Positions 1 to 4,957 are shown, numbered from the stretch's first letter. The stretch: DNA of 5,039 bases from Clostridiaceae bacterium (GCA_016302625.1 JAEDNG010000084.1:1-5039); one strand, 5' to 3'. Program-made: numbers and translations. Notes: generated by a model from the sequence alone, not told the origin.

Positions 1-429
1 TGTTATGAGCAACGCTTGACTATGTATCCTACCCTTTGTAGGGAAAACCTTGCCTGTGTATTTATCGATGTGAACGGTCTGCACGAATTGAATGAAACCA
101 AGGGTCATCAGTCCGGCGATATAATGCTTAAATATATTGCCGACGCGCTTAAAGAGCAGTTCGGCGACTTTGACAGCTATCGAATCGGCGGCGATGAATA
201 TGTTGCCTTTGTCTCGGATACAAGTGCAACGGCGGTGGAAGAAAAGCTGAAAGCCTTCAAGGAAAAGCTTAAAATAAAAAACTATCATGTTTCCGTTGGG
301 TATGAAATCCAAAGTATTGACAGAATTGAAATTCCCTCTCTTATTAAAGCAGCGGAGGAAAAAATGTATCTGGCAAAGCAGGAGTTTTACGCTCAAAATC
401 CAACCGCGCGTCGGAGGCATATGAGATAA
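1..429 (+). CDS. GGDEF-domain protein (diguanylate cyclase type), 5'-truncated by window edge
   Basis: This is the C-terminal part of a GGDEF domain, the fold that makes cyclic di-GMP from two GTP. The frame is open to base 1 (142 residues visible), so the true start, the domain's opening DxLTGLxNR segment and any N-terminal sensor lie outside the window. The TTG at 16 is not a credible start because it falls inside the domain. Visible motifs in order: FIDVNGLHELNE, with the metal-ligand Asp and the substrate-binding Asn of the usual DxDxFKxIND block; GHQSGD; the active-site loop YRIGGDEY at 181-201, with Tyr for the usual Phe; and the closing AAEEKMYLAKQ, matching the usual ADxAMYxAK helix. 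Active-site residues look intact, so activity is plausible. The RxxD inhibitory (I) site normally just before GGDEF is absent: QFGDFDS stands there. No promoter or operon partner is visible. Confidence 0.85.
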   Translation, partial: CYEQRLTMYPTLCRENLACVFIDVNGLHELNETKGHQSGDIMLKYIADALKEQFGDFDSYRIGGDEYVAFVSDTSATAVEEKLKAFKEKLKIKNYHVSVGYEIQSIDRIEIPSLIKAAEEKMYLAKQEFYAQNPTARRRHMR

Positions 430-444
430 TAGTTCCATATGTAA

Positions 445-503
445 GACAGTGCATGGACCGACACGGGGGGGACATTCCCCTTTTGAAACCCCCTTTTGCT
501 GTC
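445..503. repeat. G/C-run repeat patch with GACAG/CTGTC ends
   Basis: A 59-bp stretch unlike its AT-rich surroundings, just after the GGDEF gene. GACAG (445-449) and CTGTC (499-503) are inverted at its ends. Inside are a run of seven G (465-471) and two direct copies of CCCCTTTTG (477-485 and 490-498, 13 bp apart). The G run could pair with either C run, but there is no clean long stem with a following T tract, so it is a poor intrinsic terminator. The short direct repeats next to an inverted end resemble transposase-binding ends of insertion sequences. No transposase is present, so a relic of a mobile element is only an inference. Confidence 0.35.
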
Positions 504-576
504 TAAACATAATAAATCAGGGAGTTGATTCGCTTTGTTAACAAGCCGATTATTTCCCAATATTCAAACTAAAACC

Positions 577-605
577 TTGTAACTTTTTTTAAAATGTGAT
601 ATTAT
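577..605 (+). promoter_or_regulatory. Sigma-A-type promoter for the trpS operon
   Basis: The -35 is TTGTAA (577-582, 4/6 of consensus) and the -10 is TATTAT (600-605, 5/6), separated by exactly 17 bp. A TGA directly before the -10 gives an extended -10. Transcription should start near 612, which makes the trpS leader about 220 nt. The -10 hexamer recurs at 796-801, on the far side of the hairpin-packed element, but that second copy has no usable -35 at 17 bp. Confidence 0.7.
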
Positions 606-606
606 A

Positions 607-802
607 ACGATATGCGAATGTAGAAAAAGGTTTTACAAAGCTTTTTCCACACAAAATCAAAGATTTTGCAGCAAATTATAAAATAATTTGCACGCATTCG
701 TTGCAATGGATGCGTAAGAAAATTGTTTGCAATTTTCTTTAGAGCCACCAAAACGGCTCTGCGAAACACTTGAAAGTGTTTCGCCTTTCGCATACTATTA
801 TA
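607..802. repeat. Hairpin-packed inverted-repeat element, possible MITE-like insertion
   Basis: Almost every base lies in a stem or loop. The outer pair is TATGCGAA (611-618) with TTCGCATA (787-794). Inside, nearly touching, are seven hairpins: 623-629/641-647 (7 bp); 652-658/662-668 (7 bp, AAA loop); 671-679/683-691 (9 bp, AAA loop); 692-699/708-715 (8 bp including one G-T); 716-725/730-739 (10 bp); 741-746/755-760 (6 bp); and 761-770/775-784 (10 bp, TGAA loop). Except for one G-T pair the stems are perfect, and each has a different sequence. TATTATA flanks the element directly at 600-606 and 796-802, like a 7-bp target duplication. There is no credible coding frame, and no T-box sequence although trpS follows. 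It could be a MITE-like mobile element, a composite palindromic repeat, or a structured leader RNA. The structure is read directly from sequence; mobility is inferred. Confidence 0.6.
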
Positions 803-817
803 GGTATATTAATTCTA

Positions 818-824
818 AAGGCGG
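818..824 (+). promoter_or_regulatory. Ribosome binding site that decides the trpS start
   Basis: AAGGCGG (818-824, AGGAGG with one change) lies 7 nt before the ATG at 832, a normal spacing. It is only 1 nt from the ATG at 826, which argues against that start. The upstream in-frame TTG at 727 lies in a hairpin loop of the non-coding element and has no ribosome binding site. Confidence 0.7.
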
Positions 825-831
825 AATGGTT

Positions 832-1842
832 ATGTGCAATGCAAATGAAGAAACGGCAAAAAAGAGGGTATTAAGCTGTATTCAGCCGAGCGGACTTCTG
901 ACTCTCGGCAATTATCTCGGTGCGCTTAAAAACTGGGCGGCTATGCAGGACGAGTTTGACTGCACCTTTGCCGTCGCGGATCTTCATGCAATAACCGTAA
1001 GGCAGGAGCCGGCAAAGCTTCGCAGTCAGATTTATTCTACATTTGCCATTCTTTTGGCGCTGGGTATCGACCCTGAAAAGAATACCGTTTTTATTCAGTC
1101 GCAGGTGCCCGAGCACACGGCGCTTTCGTGGCTTTTGTCCTGCTATACTCAATTCGGCGAAATGTCGAGAATGACGCAGTTTAAAGATAAAAGCCTTAAA
1201 CACCCCGATAATATCAATGTCGGACTTTTTTCTTACCCCGTGCTTATGGCGGCGGATATTCTGCTTTATCAGTCCGATTTAGTCCCAGTCGGCGCCGACC
1301 AGAAGCAGCACCTTGAAATAGCCAGAGACATCGCTATTCGCTTTAACAATATTTACGGCGATGTTTTCACCGTGCCCGACGCGTATATTCCAAAGTCAGG
1401 CGCACGTGTAAAGTCGCTTCAGGATCCGACCAAAAAAATGTCGAAATCGGACGATAATGTAAATGCGTGGGTCGCAATACTTGATAACAGGGACGATATT
1501 ATAAGAAAATTCAAGCGCGCCGTTACGGATTCGGGTTCCGAAATCAGAATGTCGGAGGATAAACCCGGAATTTCAAATCTTATTACAATTTATTCCGCCG
1601 TTACCGGCAAAGCTTGCGATGAGGTAGAAAAAGAGTTTGATGGCAAGGGCTACGGCGAGTTTAAGCTTGCGGTCGGAGAAGCGGTTGCCGACGCGCTTGC
1701 CCCCATTAAGAGCAAACACGACGAAATCATAAAGGACAAGAAAGCGCTTGAACAGCTTTACAGGACGGGAGCCGAAAAGGCCGAGCATGTCGCGCGTAAA
1801 ACCTATTTTAAGGCGATGAAAAAGGTCGGTTTTGTATTATGA
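832..1842 (+). CDS. trpS: Tryptophan--tRNA ligase (TrpRS)
   Basis: Class I aminoacyl-tRNA synthetase that activates tryptophan with ATP and loads it onto tRNA-Trp in the cytoplasm. The product is 336 residues, the usual length for bacterial TrpRS. Motifs in order: SCIQPSGLLTLGNYLGAL (residues 15-32), which carries TLGN in place of the HIGH signature, as is usual in this family; VADLHAITV (48-56); GEMSRMTQFKDKS (109-121); YPVLMAADILLY (135-146), with the Asp expected to contact the Trp indole; VGADQKQH (153-160); and the KMSKS loop at 202-206. The C-terminal PGISNL and anticodon-binding helical region are complete. The start at 832 was chosen for its Shine-Dalgarno site and because the conserved sequence begins about 10 residues later. 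The stop overlaps the holB start (ATGA). The leader is unusually long and folded, and it contains no T-box motif. Confidence 0.96.
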   Translation: MCNANEETAKKRVLSCIQPSGLLTLGNYLGALKNWAAMQDEFDCTFAVADLHAITVRQEPAKLRSQIYSTFAILLALGIDPEKNTVFIQSQVPEHTALSWLLSCYTQFGEMSRMTQFKDKSLKHPDNINVGLFSYPVLMAADILLYQSDLVPVGADQKQHLEIARDIAIRFNNIYGDVFTVPDAYIPKSGARVKSLQDPTKKMSKSDDNVNAWVAILDNRDDIIRKFKRAVTDSGSEIRMSEDKPGISNLITIYSAVTGKACDEVEKEFDGKGYGEFKLAVGEAVADALAPIKSKHDEIIKDKKALEQLYRTGAEKAEHVARKTYFKAMKKVGFVL

Positions 1843-2765
1843 AATTTCCGCTTATAGGAAGTGACAGGATAAGGGAGTCGGTTTTGGCATGGGTTGCTAT
1901 GCGGCGTATTCCTCACGCGATATTAATTGAGGGCGAAAATGGCACGGGGCGGCATACCCTGGCAAAATATATAGCTAACTCCTGCGTGTGCGACGGAGAA
2001 GACCCGCCGTGCGGAAGCTGTCGGGGCTGTCATTTGGCAGAAACGGGCACACACCCCGATATAACGGTTACCGCCCCCGAGGACGGCAAAAAGAACATCA
2101 CCGTCGCACAGATCAGAAATTTACGCAACGACGCCTATGTAAAGCCGCATATGGCAAGCGGACGGGTTTTCATAATCGACAAGGCGGACACAATGAACGA
2201 GCAGGCGCAGAACGCGCTTTTAAAGGTGCTTGAGGAGCCGCCCGGAGAGATTGTATTCATTCTTATTGCCGAAAGCAAGGCGGCGCTTCTCGATACGGTT
2301 ATTTCACGCTGCACGGTGCTTTCTCTTTCAGTGCCCGAAACGGCGGAGGCAGTCGCGTATCTTAAGAAAAACACTGAACACGCGGAAGAAGCAATAAGAA
2401 ACGCACTTGACGAATCGGGCGGAAACATCGGTCTAACGTTAGAAATATTAGACGGCGGAGCAAAGAGCGCCTCGGCGGCTGAGGAATTTATAGCTTATAT
2501 GCTGGCTTCCGACGAGTATAATATGCTTAAACTCACATGTGGGTTTGAAAAAAGCCGTGTCGAGGCGGGAAACTTTATAAAAGAGCTTAAAGCTTGCACG
2601 GCTGAAGCTGTAAAAAGCAAACACGCGGATATATTCACCGCGAGGGTACTGACTGAGTTTTACAACGAGTTGCCGCGCTTTGAGCAAAGCCTTCAAACAA
2701 ACATAAATTTAAGTCTTTTGTTTTGTTCGCTCGTATGCAAGGCGGCGGAAATTAATAAAAAGTAA
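1839..2765 (+). CDS. holB: DNA polymerase III delta' subunit (clamp loader)
   Basis: AAA+ clamp-loader subunit that helps load the beta sliding clamp onto primed DNA. It is 308 residues, near the usual length. In order: an N-terminal region with IPHAILIEGENGTGRHTLA (residues 24-42) at the P-loop position; a zinc-module cysteine set C49/C51...C58xxC61xxC64; FIIDKAD (111-117) in place of Walker B; NEQAQNALLKVLEEPP (120-135), highly typical of the DnaX/HolB family; and the SRC motif (156-158), which supplies the trans-acting arginine of delta'. The P-loop Lys is Arg and the next position is His (GENGTGRH), so ATP hydrolysis is unlikely; delta' is known to lack ATPase activity in several bacteria. 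The C-terminal part is less conserved. The start overlaps the trpS stop as ATGA; a weak AAAGG lies 13 nt upstream, so translational coupling is likely. ricT follows after 17 bp, as in other Firmicutes. Confidence 0.92.
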   Translation: MKFPLIGSDRIRESVLAWVAMRRIPHAILIEGENGTGRHTLAKYIANSCVCDGEDPPCGSCRGCHLAETGTHPDITVTAPEDGKKNITVAQIRNLRNDAYVKPHMASGRVFIIDKADTMNEQAQNALLKVLEEPPGEIVFILIAESKAALLDTVISRCTVLSLSVPETAEAVAYLKKNTEHAEEAIRNALDESGGNIGLTLEILDGGAKSASAAEEFIAYMLASDEYNMLKLTCGFEKSRVEAGNFIKELKACTAEAVKSKHADIFTARVLTEFYNELPRFEQSLQTNINLSLLFCSLVCKAAEINKK

Positions 2766-2772
2766 TTAGCTT

Positions 2773-2777
2773 GGAGG
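2773..2777 (+). promoter_or_regulatory. Ribosome binding site that decides the ricT start
   Basis: GGAGG lies 5 nt before the ATG at 2783. The longer reading frame from the TTG at 2771 would start inside this site, so the ATG is the better start. Confidence 0.85.
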
Positions 2778-2782
2778 ATTAC

Positions 2783-3634
2783 ATGACTGAGGTTATATCG
2801 GTTAAATTTAAGGACAGCGGCAGGGAGTATTTTTTTGACCCCGACGGCGTAAAGGTTAATACCGGCGATAACGTTATCGTTGATACGCGTGCAGGAGCCG
2901 AATTCGGAACAGTCAGCCGCGGCAATCACGGGGTTGACGATGCAAATATTGTAAAGCCGCTCAGGAAAATGCTTCGCAAAGCTACCGAAAAAGATATAAA
3001 AAAGCTTTCCGAAAACAAGAAAAAAGAGGAAGAAGCCTTTAAAATCTGCGAGGAGCTGATTTTGGAGCACAGGCTTGATATGAAGCTTGTCGAGGTGGAA
3101 TACGCCTTTGATTCAAATAAAATTGTTTTCTTCTTTACGTCTGACGGACGCGTCGACTTCCGCGAGCTTGTTAAGGATTTGGCGGCACGTTTCCATACAA
3201 GAATAGAATTAAGGCAGATCGGAGTTAGAGACGAGGCTAAAATGCTCGGAGGTCTTGGAATTTGCGGTCAGCCGTATTGCTGCAAGCGCTTTTTAAGTGA
3301 TTTTCAGCCGGTTTCCATAAAAATGGCAAAGGAACAGGGACTGTCGCTTAATCCGACCAAGATTTCGGGCAGCTGCGGAAGACTTATGTGCTGTCTTAAA
3401 TACGAGCAGGACGCATATGAGTATCTTAATTCCTTTACTCCGAATGTCGGAGCTACCGTTAAAACCGAAGAGGGTCTCGCCGTTGTGACAGACGTCAACC
3501 TCATAACCGGAAATCTGTTTGTAAAGCTTATTGACAGCGATACTATTCCGTTTAAGGTGCATCGCGATGATGTAAAGCTTGTCTCGCGCTCAAAAAAACG
3601 TCCGAAGGACGAAAAAACGGATGACGAAAATTAA
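2783..3634 (+). CDS. ricT: PSP1-domain protein RicT (YaaT), RNase Y accessory (Y-complex) subunit
   Basis: Homologue of Bacillus subtilis RicT/YaaT. In that organism RicT joins RicA and RicF in an Fe-S complex that guides RNase Y in maturing mRNAs and affects sporulation and competence; the same role here is inferred. The product is 283 residues. A basic KK/EE-rich helix (about residues 66-90) precedes the PSP1 core (KLVEVEYAFDSNKIVFFFTSDGRVDF and RIELRQIGVRDEAKMLGGLG, roughly 100-160). The conserved cysteine blocks are GICGQPYCCKRF (C161, C166, C167) and SGSCGRLMCCLKYE (C198, C203, C204). These are the likely [4Fe-4S] ligands; C89 is an extra cysteine. The tail from about residue 270 is charged and probably disordered. 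It sits 17 bp after holB, the same pairing as in B. subtilis. ricA and ricF are not in the window. The product is often annotated only as 'stage 0 sporulation protein' or 'regulatory iron-sulfur-containing complex subunit'. Confidence 0.93.
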   Translation: MTEVISVKFKDSGREYFFDPDGVKVNTGDNVIVDTRAGAEFGTVSRGNHGVDDANIVKPLRKMLRKATEKDIKKLSENKKKEEEAFKICEELILEHRLDMKLVEVEYAFDSNKIVFFFTSDGRVDFRELVKDLAARFHTRIELRQIGVRDEAKMLGGLGICGQPYCCKRFLSDFQPVSIKMAKEQGLSLNPTKISGSCGRLMCCLKYEQDAYEYLNSFTPNVGATVKTEEGLAVVTDVNLITGNLFVKLIDSDTIPFKVHRDDVKLVSRSKKRPKDEKTDDEN

Positions 3635-3641
3635 ACAGGAA

Positions 3642-3692
3642 AAAAACAAGTGAAATTATGAACGTTTTGGAATAATATTTTACTTGCTTTTT
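3642..3692 (+). terminator. Weak AU-rich hairpin after ricT, possible terminator
   Basis: AAAAA (3642-3646) pairs with TTTTT (3688-3692), and AAGTGAAAT (3648-3656) pairs with 3677-3685 including one G-T. That gives about 14 pairs with a small internal loop. There is almost no GC in the stem, and the T run is part of the stem, so termination would be weak. It overlaps the -35 of the ferredoxin promoter, so some read-through from the ricT operon into the ferredoxin gene is plausible. Confidence 0.3.
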
Positions 3693-3712
3693 ACGATAAA
3701 TCTTGTTACAAT
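3684..3712 (+). promoter_or_regulatory. Sigma-A-type promoter of the ferredoxin gene
   Basis: The -35 is TTGCTT (3684-3689, 3/6) and the -10 is TACAAT (3707-3712, 5/6) at a 17-bp spacing, with TGT before the -10 (extended -10). The predicted start is near 3719, so the leader before the ATG at 3742 is only about 23 nt. Confidence 0.6.
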
Positions 3713-3741
3713 AAGAAAAACAGGCTATGGAGGTGTTTTTG

Positions 3742-3912
3742 ATGGCTTATAAGATTTCTGATTCCTGCATCAGCTGCGGAGCATGTGCTGCCGGCTGCCC
3801 TTGCGATGCTATTTCCGAGGGAGCTGAGCATTATGAGATTGATCCCGACAAGTGCTGCAGCTGCGGAGCATGCGCTGCCGGTTGCCCGGTAGAGGCTATT
3901 TCCGAAGACTGA
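3742..3912 (+). CDS. 2[4Fe-4S] ferredoxin, clostridial type
   Basis: Small soluble electron carrier of anaerobes, typically serving pyruvate:ferredoxin oxidoreductase, hydrogenase and similar low-potential enzymes. The product is 56 residues, the classic size. The start MAYKISDSC is nearly that of the textbook clostridial ferredoxin. Two CxxCxxCxxxCP motifs carry the cluster ligands: C9, C12, C15, C19 and C38, C41, C44, C48. Two further cysteines, C21 (in CPCD) and C39 (in KCCSC), are not standard ligands. The two cluster halves are unusually alike: 28 of 30 bases match between 3771-3800 and 3858-3887. The ATG at 3742 follows GGAGGTG (3729-3735) at 6 nt; the ATG at 3727 overlaps that site and is rejected. 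It has its own promoter and terminator, so it is probably a single-gene, well-expressed unit. Its redox partner cannot be told from the context. Confidence 0.95.
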   Translation: MAYKISDSCISCGACAAGCPCDAISEGAEHYEIDPDKCCSCGACAAGCPVEAISED

Positions 3913-3958
3913 TTTTTAAGTTAAAACGTTTAGTGCATACAAGTACATAACGCTTTAG

Positions 3959-4006
3959 AAAAAATGAACGTCTGTGCAGGTAAAACTGTATGGACGTTCG
4001 TTTTTT
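3959..4006 (+). terminator. Rho-independent terminator of the ferredoxin gene
   Basis: GAACGTC (3966-3972) pairs perfectly with GACGTTC (3993-3999). The stem extends inward through G-T pairs and CAG/CTG (3977-3979/3986-3988) to a six-base loop, and outward with A6 (3959-3964) against T6 (4001-4006). The A6/T6 symmetry could let it work in both directions, but no opposing gene is present. Confidence 0.85.
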
Positions 4007-4019
4007 CGACATTATTTAC

Positions 4020-4048
4020 TTGAATTGCATTTCGCTGTGTGCTATAAT
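4020..4048 (+). promoter_or_regulatory. Strong sigma-A-type promoter of smpB(-ssrA)
   Basis: The -35 is TTGAAT (4020-4025, 4/6) and the -10 is a perfect TATAAT (4043-4048), spaced 17 bp, with TGC directly before it (extended -10). The start is expected near 4055, about 20 nt before the smpB ATG. Confidence 0.8.
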
Positions 4049-4074
4049 TTAATTGTCTGAGGAGGGTAAACCGC

Positions 4075-4533
4075 ATGGAAAACACAAAAGCCATTACAAC
4101 AAACAAAAAAGCTTTCCACGAATATTTTGTGCTTGAAAGCTTTGAATGCGGTATTGAGCTTTCCGGAACGGAGATTAAATCCATAAGGCAGGGCGGCGCA
4201 AATCTTAAGGACGCGTGGTGTTCGGTCGATAACGGCGAAATGATTATTAAACAGCTTCATATAAGTCCTTATGAGCACGGGAATATTTTCAATAAAAACC
4301 CAACAAGAAACAGGCGGCTGTTAATGCACAAGCGGGAAATTATGAGGCTGTTCGGCGCAGTAAAGCAAGAGGGACTGGCGCTAATACCCTTGTCGCTTTA
4401 CTTTAAGGGTTCGCTAGTTAAGGTGCAGTTAGGACTTTGCAGGGGCAAAAAGCTCCACGATAAGCGTGAGACGGCCGCAAAGCGCGACGCAGCTCGGACT
4501 ATTGACAGGGCTTTAAAGGAGCAAAACCGTTAG
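4075..4533 (+). CDS. smpB: SsrA-binding protein SmpB
   Basis: Binds the tRNA-like part of tmRNA and delivers it to stalled ribosomes for trans-translation; its C-terminal tail stands in for the missing codon-anticodon pairing. The product is 152 residues, the family norm. Conserved blocks: NKKAFHEYF (10-18), ELSGTEIKSIRQG (28-40), ANLKDAW (42-48), HISPYEHGN (62-70), RRLLMHKREI (80-89), PLSLYFKG (105-112), and the tail GKKLHDKRETAAKRDA (124-139). H128-D129-K130-R131 matches the decoding-centre-contacting HDKR of E. coli SmpB. The C-terminal helix ends in LKEQNR and is expected to fold in the mRNA channel. The ATG at 4075 follows GGAGGG (4061-4066) by 8 nt. Its RNA partner ssrA begins 20 bp after the stop with no terminator between them. 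Confidence 0.97.
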   Translation: MENTKAITTNKKAFHEYFVLESFECGIELSGTEIKSIRQGGANLKDAWCSVDNGEMIIKQLHISPYEHGNIFNKNPTRNRRLLMHKREIMRLFGAVKQEGLALIPLSLYFKGSLVKVQLGLCRGKKLHDKRETAAKRDAARTIDRALKEQNR

Positions 4534-4553
4534 TTTTTATCATAATAATATAA

Positions 4554-4900
4554 GGGGATGTAAAGGTTTCGACAGGGATTTTGAAGTATCGGAAGCGAGC
4601 AGCGGTGCGGAACCGCTATAAAATCCGCAAACAAAATTAACTAACAACAATAACGTTGCTTTAGCAGCTTAATTTAAGCTGCTCATCCGACCCGGAAGCA
4701 CCGCGGTCCGGTAAGGGTGTCATTTTAGCGGTGAACGTGAACGAGAGCCTGCTCCCGCTTTCGTCACGGATAGGGAGCTACCAAGCGCGGAAGTCTGACA
4801 TTTGACGTCCGTGTAAGGGAATGCAAATAAATGTCTGCGCTCGGAGACGCCGGTACGGATAAATTTTTGGACAGGAGTTCGACTCTCCTCATCTCCACCA
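4554..4900 (+). ncRNA. ssrA: Transfer-messenger RNA (tmRNA)
   Basis: A 347-nt single-piece tmRNA that rescues stalled ribosomes and tags the nascent protein for proteolysis. The acceptor stem is GGGGATG (4554-4560) with CATCTCC (4890-4896), then discriminator A and an encoded CCA (4898-4900). The 5' D-like segment GTTTCGACAGGGATT (4565-4579) is typical. The T arm is AGGAG/CTCCT (4873-4877/4885-4889) around TTCGACT. The tag frame ends at TAA 4670-4672, inside a 9-bp helix (4663-4671/4675-4683), the usual H5 position. The region 4684-4850 should hold the downstream pseudoknots, which were not folded in detail here. No good promoter lies in the 20 bp after smpB: CATAAT at 4541-4546 could be a -10 but has no -35. 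Co-transcription with smpB and 5' trimming by RNase P is therefore likely. Confidence 0.97.
4643..4672 (+). other. tmRNA tag-peptide reading frame, (A)NNNNVALAA
   Basis: Reading back from the stop TAA (4670-4672), the frame encodes NNNNVALAA, ending in the ALAA degron recognised by ClpXP and other proteases. The resume codon is placed at AAC 4643 by analogy with B. subtilis tmRNA, where the resume codon also follows an AACT. The leading Ala comes from the charged tmRNA, giving a ten-residue tag. The C-terminal residues are certain; the exact first codon is inferred. Confidence 0.7.
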
Positions 4901-4903
4901 AAT

Positions 4904-4957
4904 AAGAACGAAAGTTATGATACCATTGGTATTGCAACTTTCGTTCTTTTTCTTTTT
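4904..4957 (+). terminator. Strong intrinsic terminator of ssrA
   Basis: A perfect 13-bp stem (4904-4916 with 4936-4948) encloses an inner ATACC/GGTAT stem (4920-4924/4928-4932). One mismatch and two G-T pairs join the two. T tracts follow at 4947-4951 and 4953-4957. It begins 4 nt after the mature CCA end. Confidence 0.92.

Noticed and set aside
453..506. Short 17-codon frame from the ATG at 453
   Set aside because: It lies wholly within the repeat patch, has no ribosome binding site and no recognisable product.
535..544. TTGTTAACAA as a Rex (redox) operator
   Set aside because: Rex sites are about 18 bp with a 4-bp gap between TTGTTAA-like half-sites; this one is a fused 10-bp palindrome.
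602..793. Minus-strand frame of 63 residues across the hairpin element
   Set aside because: It coincides with the inverted-repeat element and has a composition expected from palindromic AT-rich DNA; no family resemblance.
611..794. Tandem hairpins as a CRISPR array or T-box
   Set aside because: Each hairpin has a different sequence with no constant repeat and spacer, and the conserved T-box core is missing.
727..831. N-terminal extension of TrpS from the TTG at 727
   Set aside because: The TTG is in a hairpin loop, has no Shine-Dalgarno site, and the added residues do not fit TrpRS; the ATG at 832 has a good site.
2693..3070. Minus-strand frames opposite holB and ricT
   Set aside because: They are antisense shadows of well-supported genes with no start signals or recognisable domains.
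3925..3956. Possible second hairpin between the ferredoxin stop and its terminator
   Set aside because: Pairing is broken by bulges, no T tract follows, and the strong hairpin at 3959-4006 explains termination.
4502..4507. Perfect TTGACA inside the smpB 3' end as an ssrA -35
   Set aside because: At 17 bp downstream the hexamer is AACCGT, not a -10, and the distance to 4554 is far too long.
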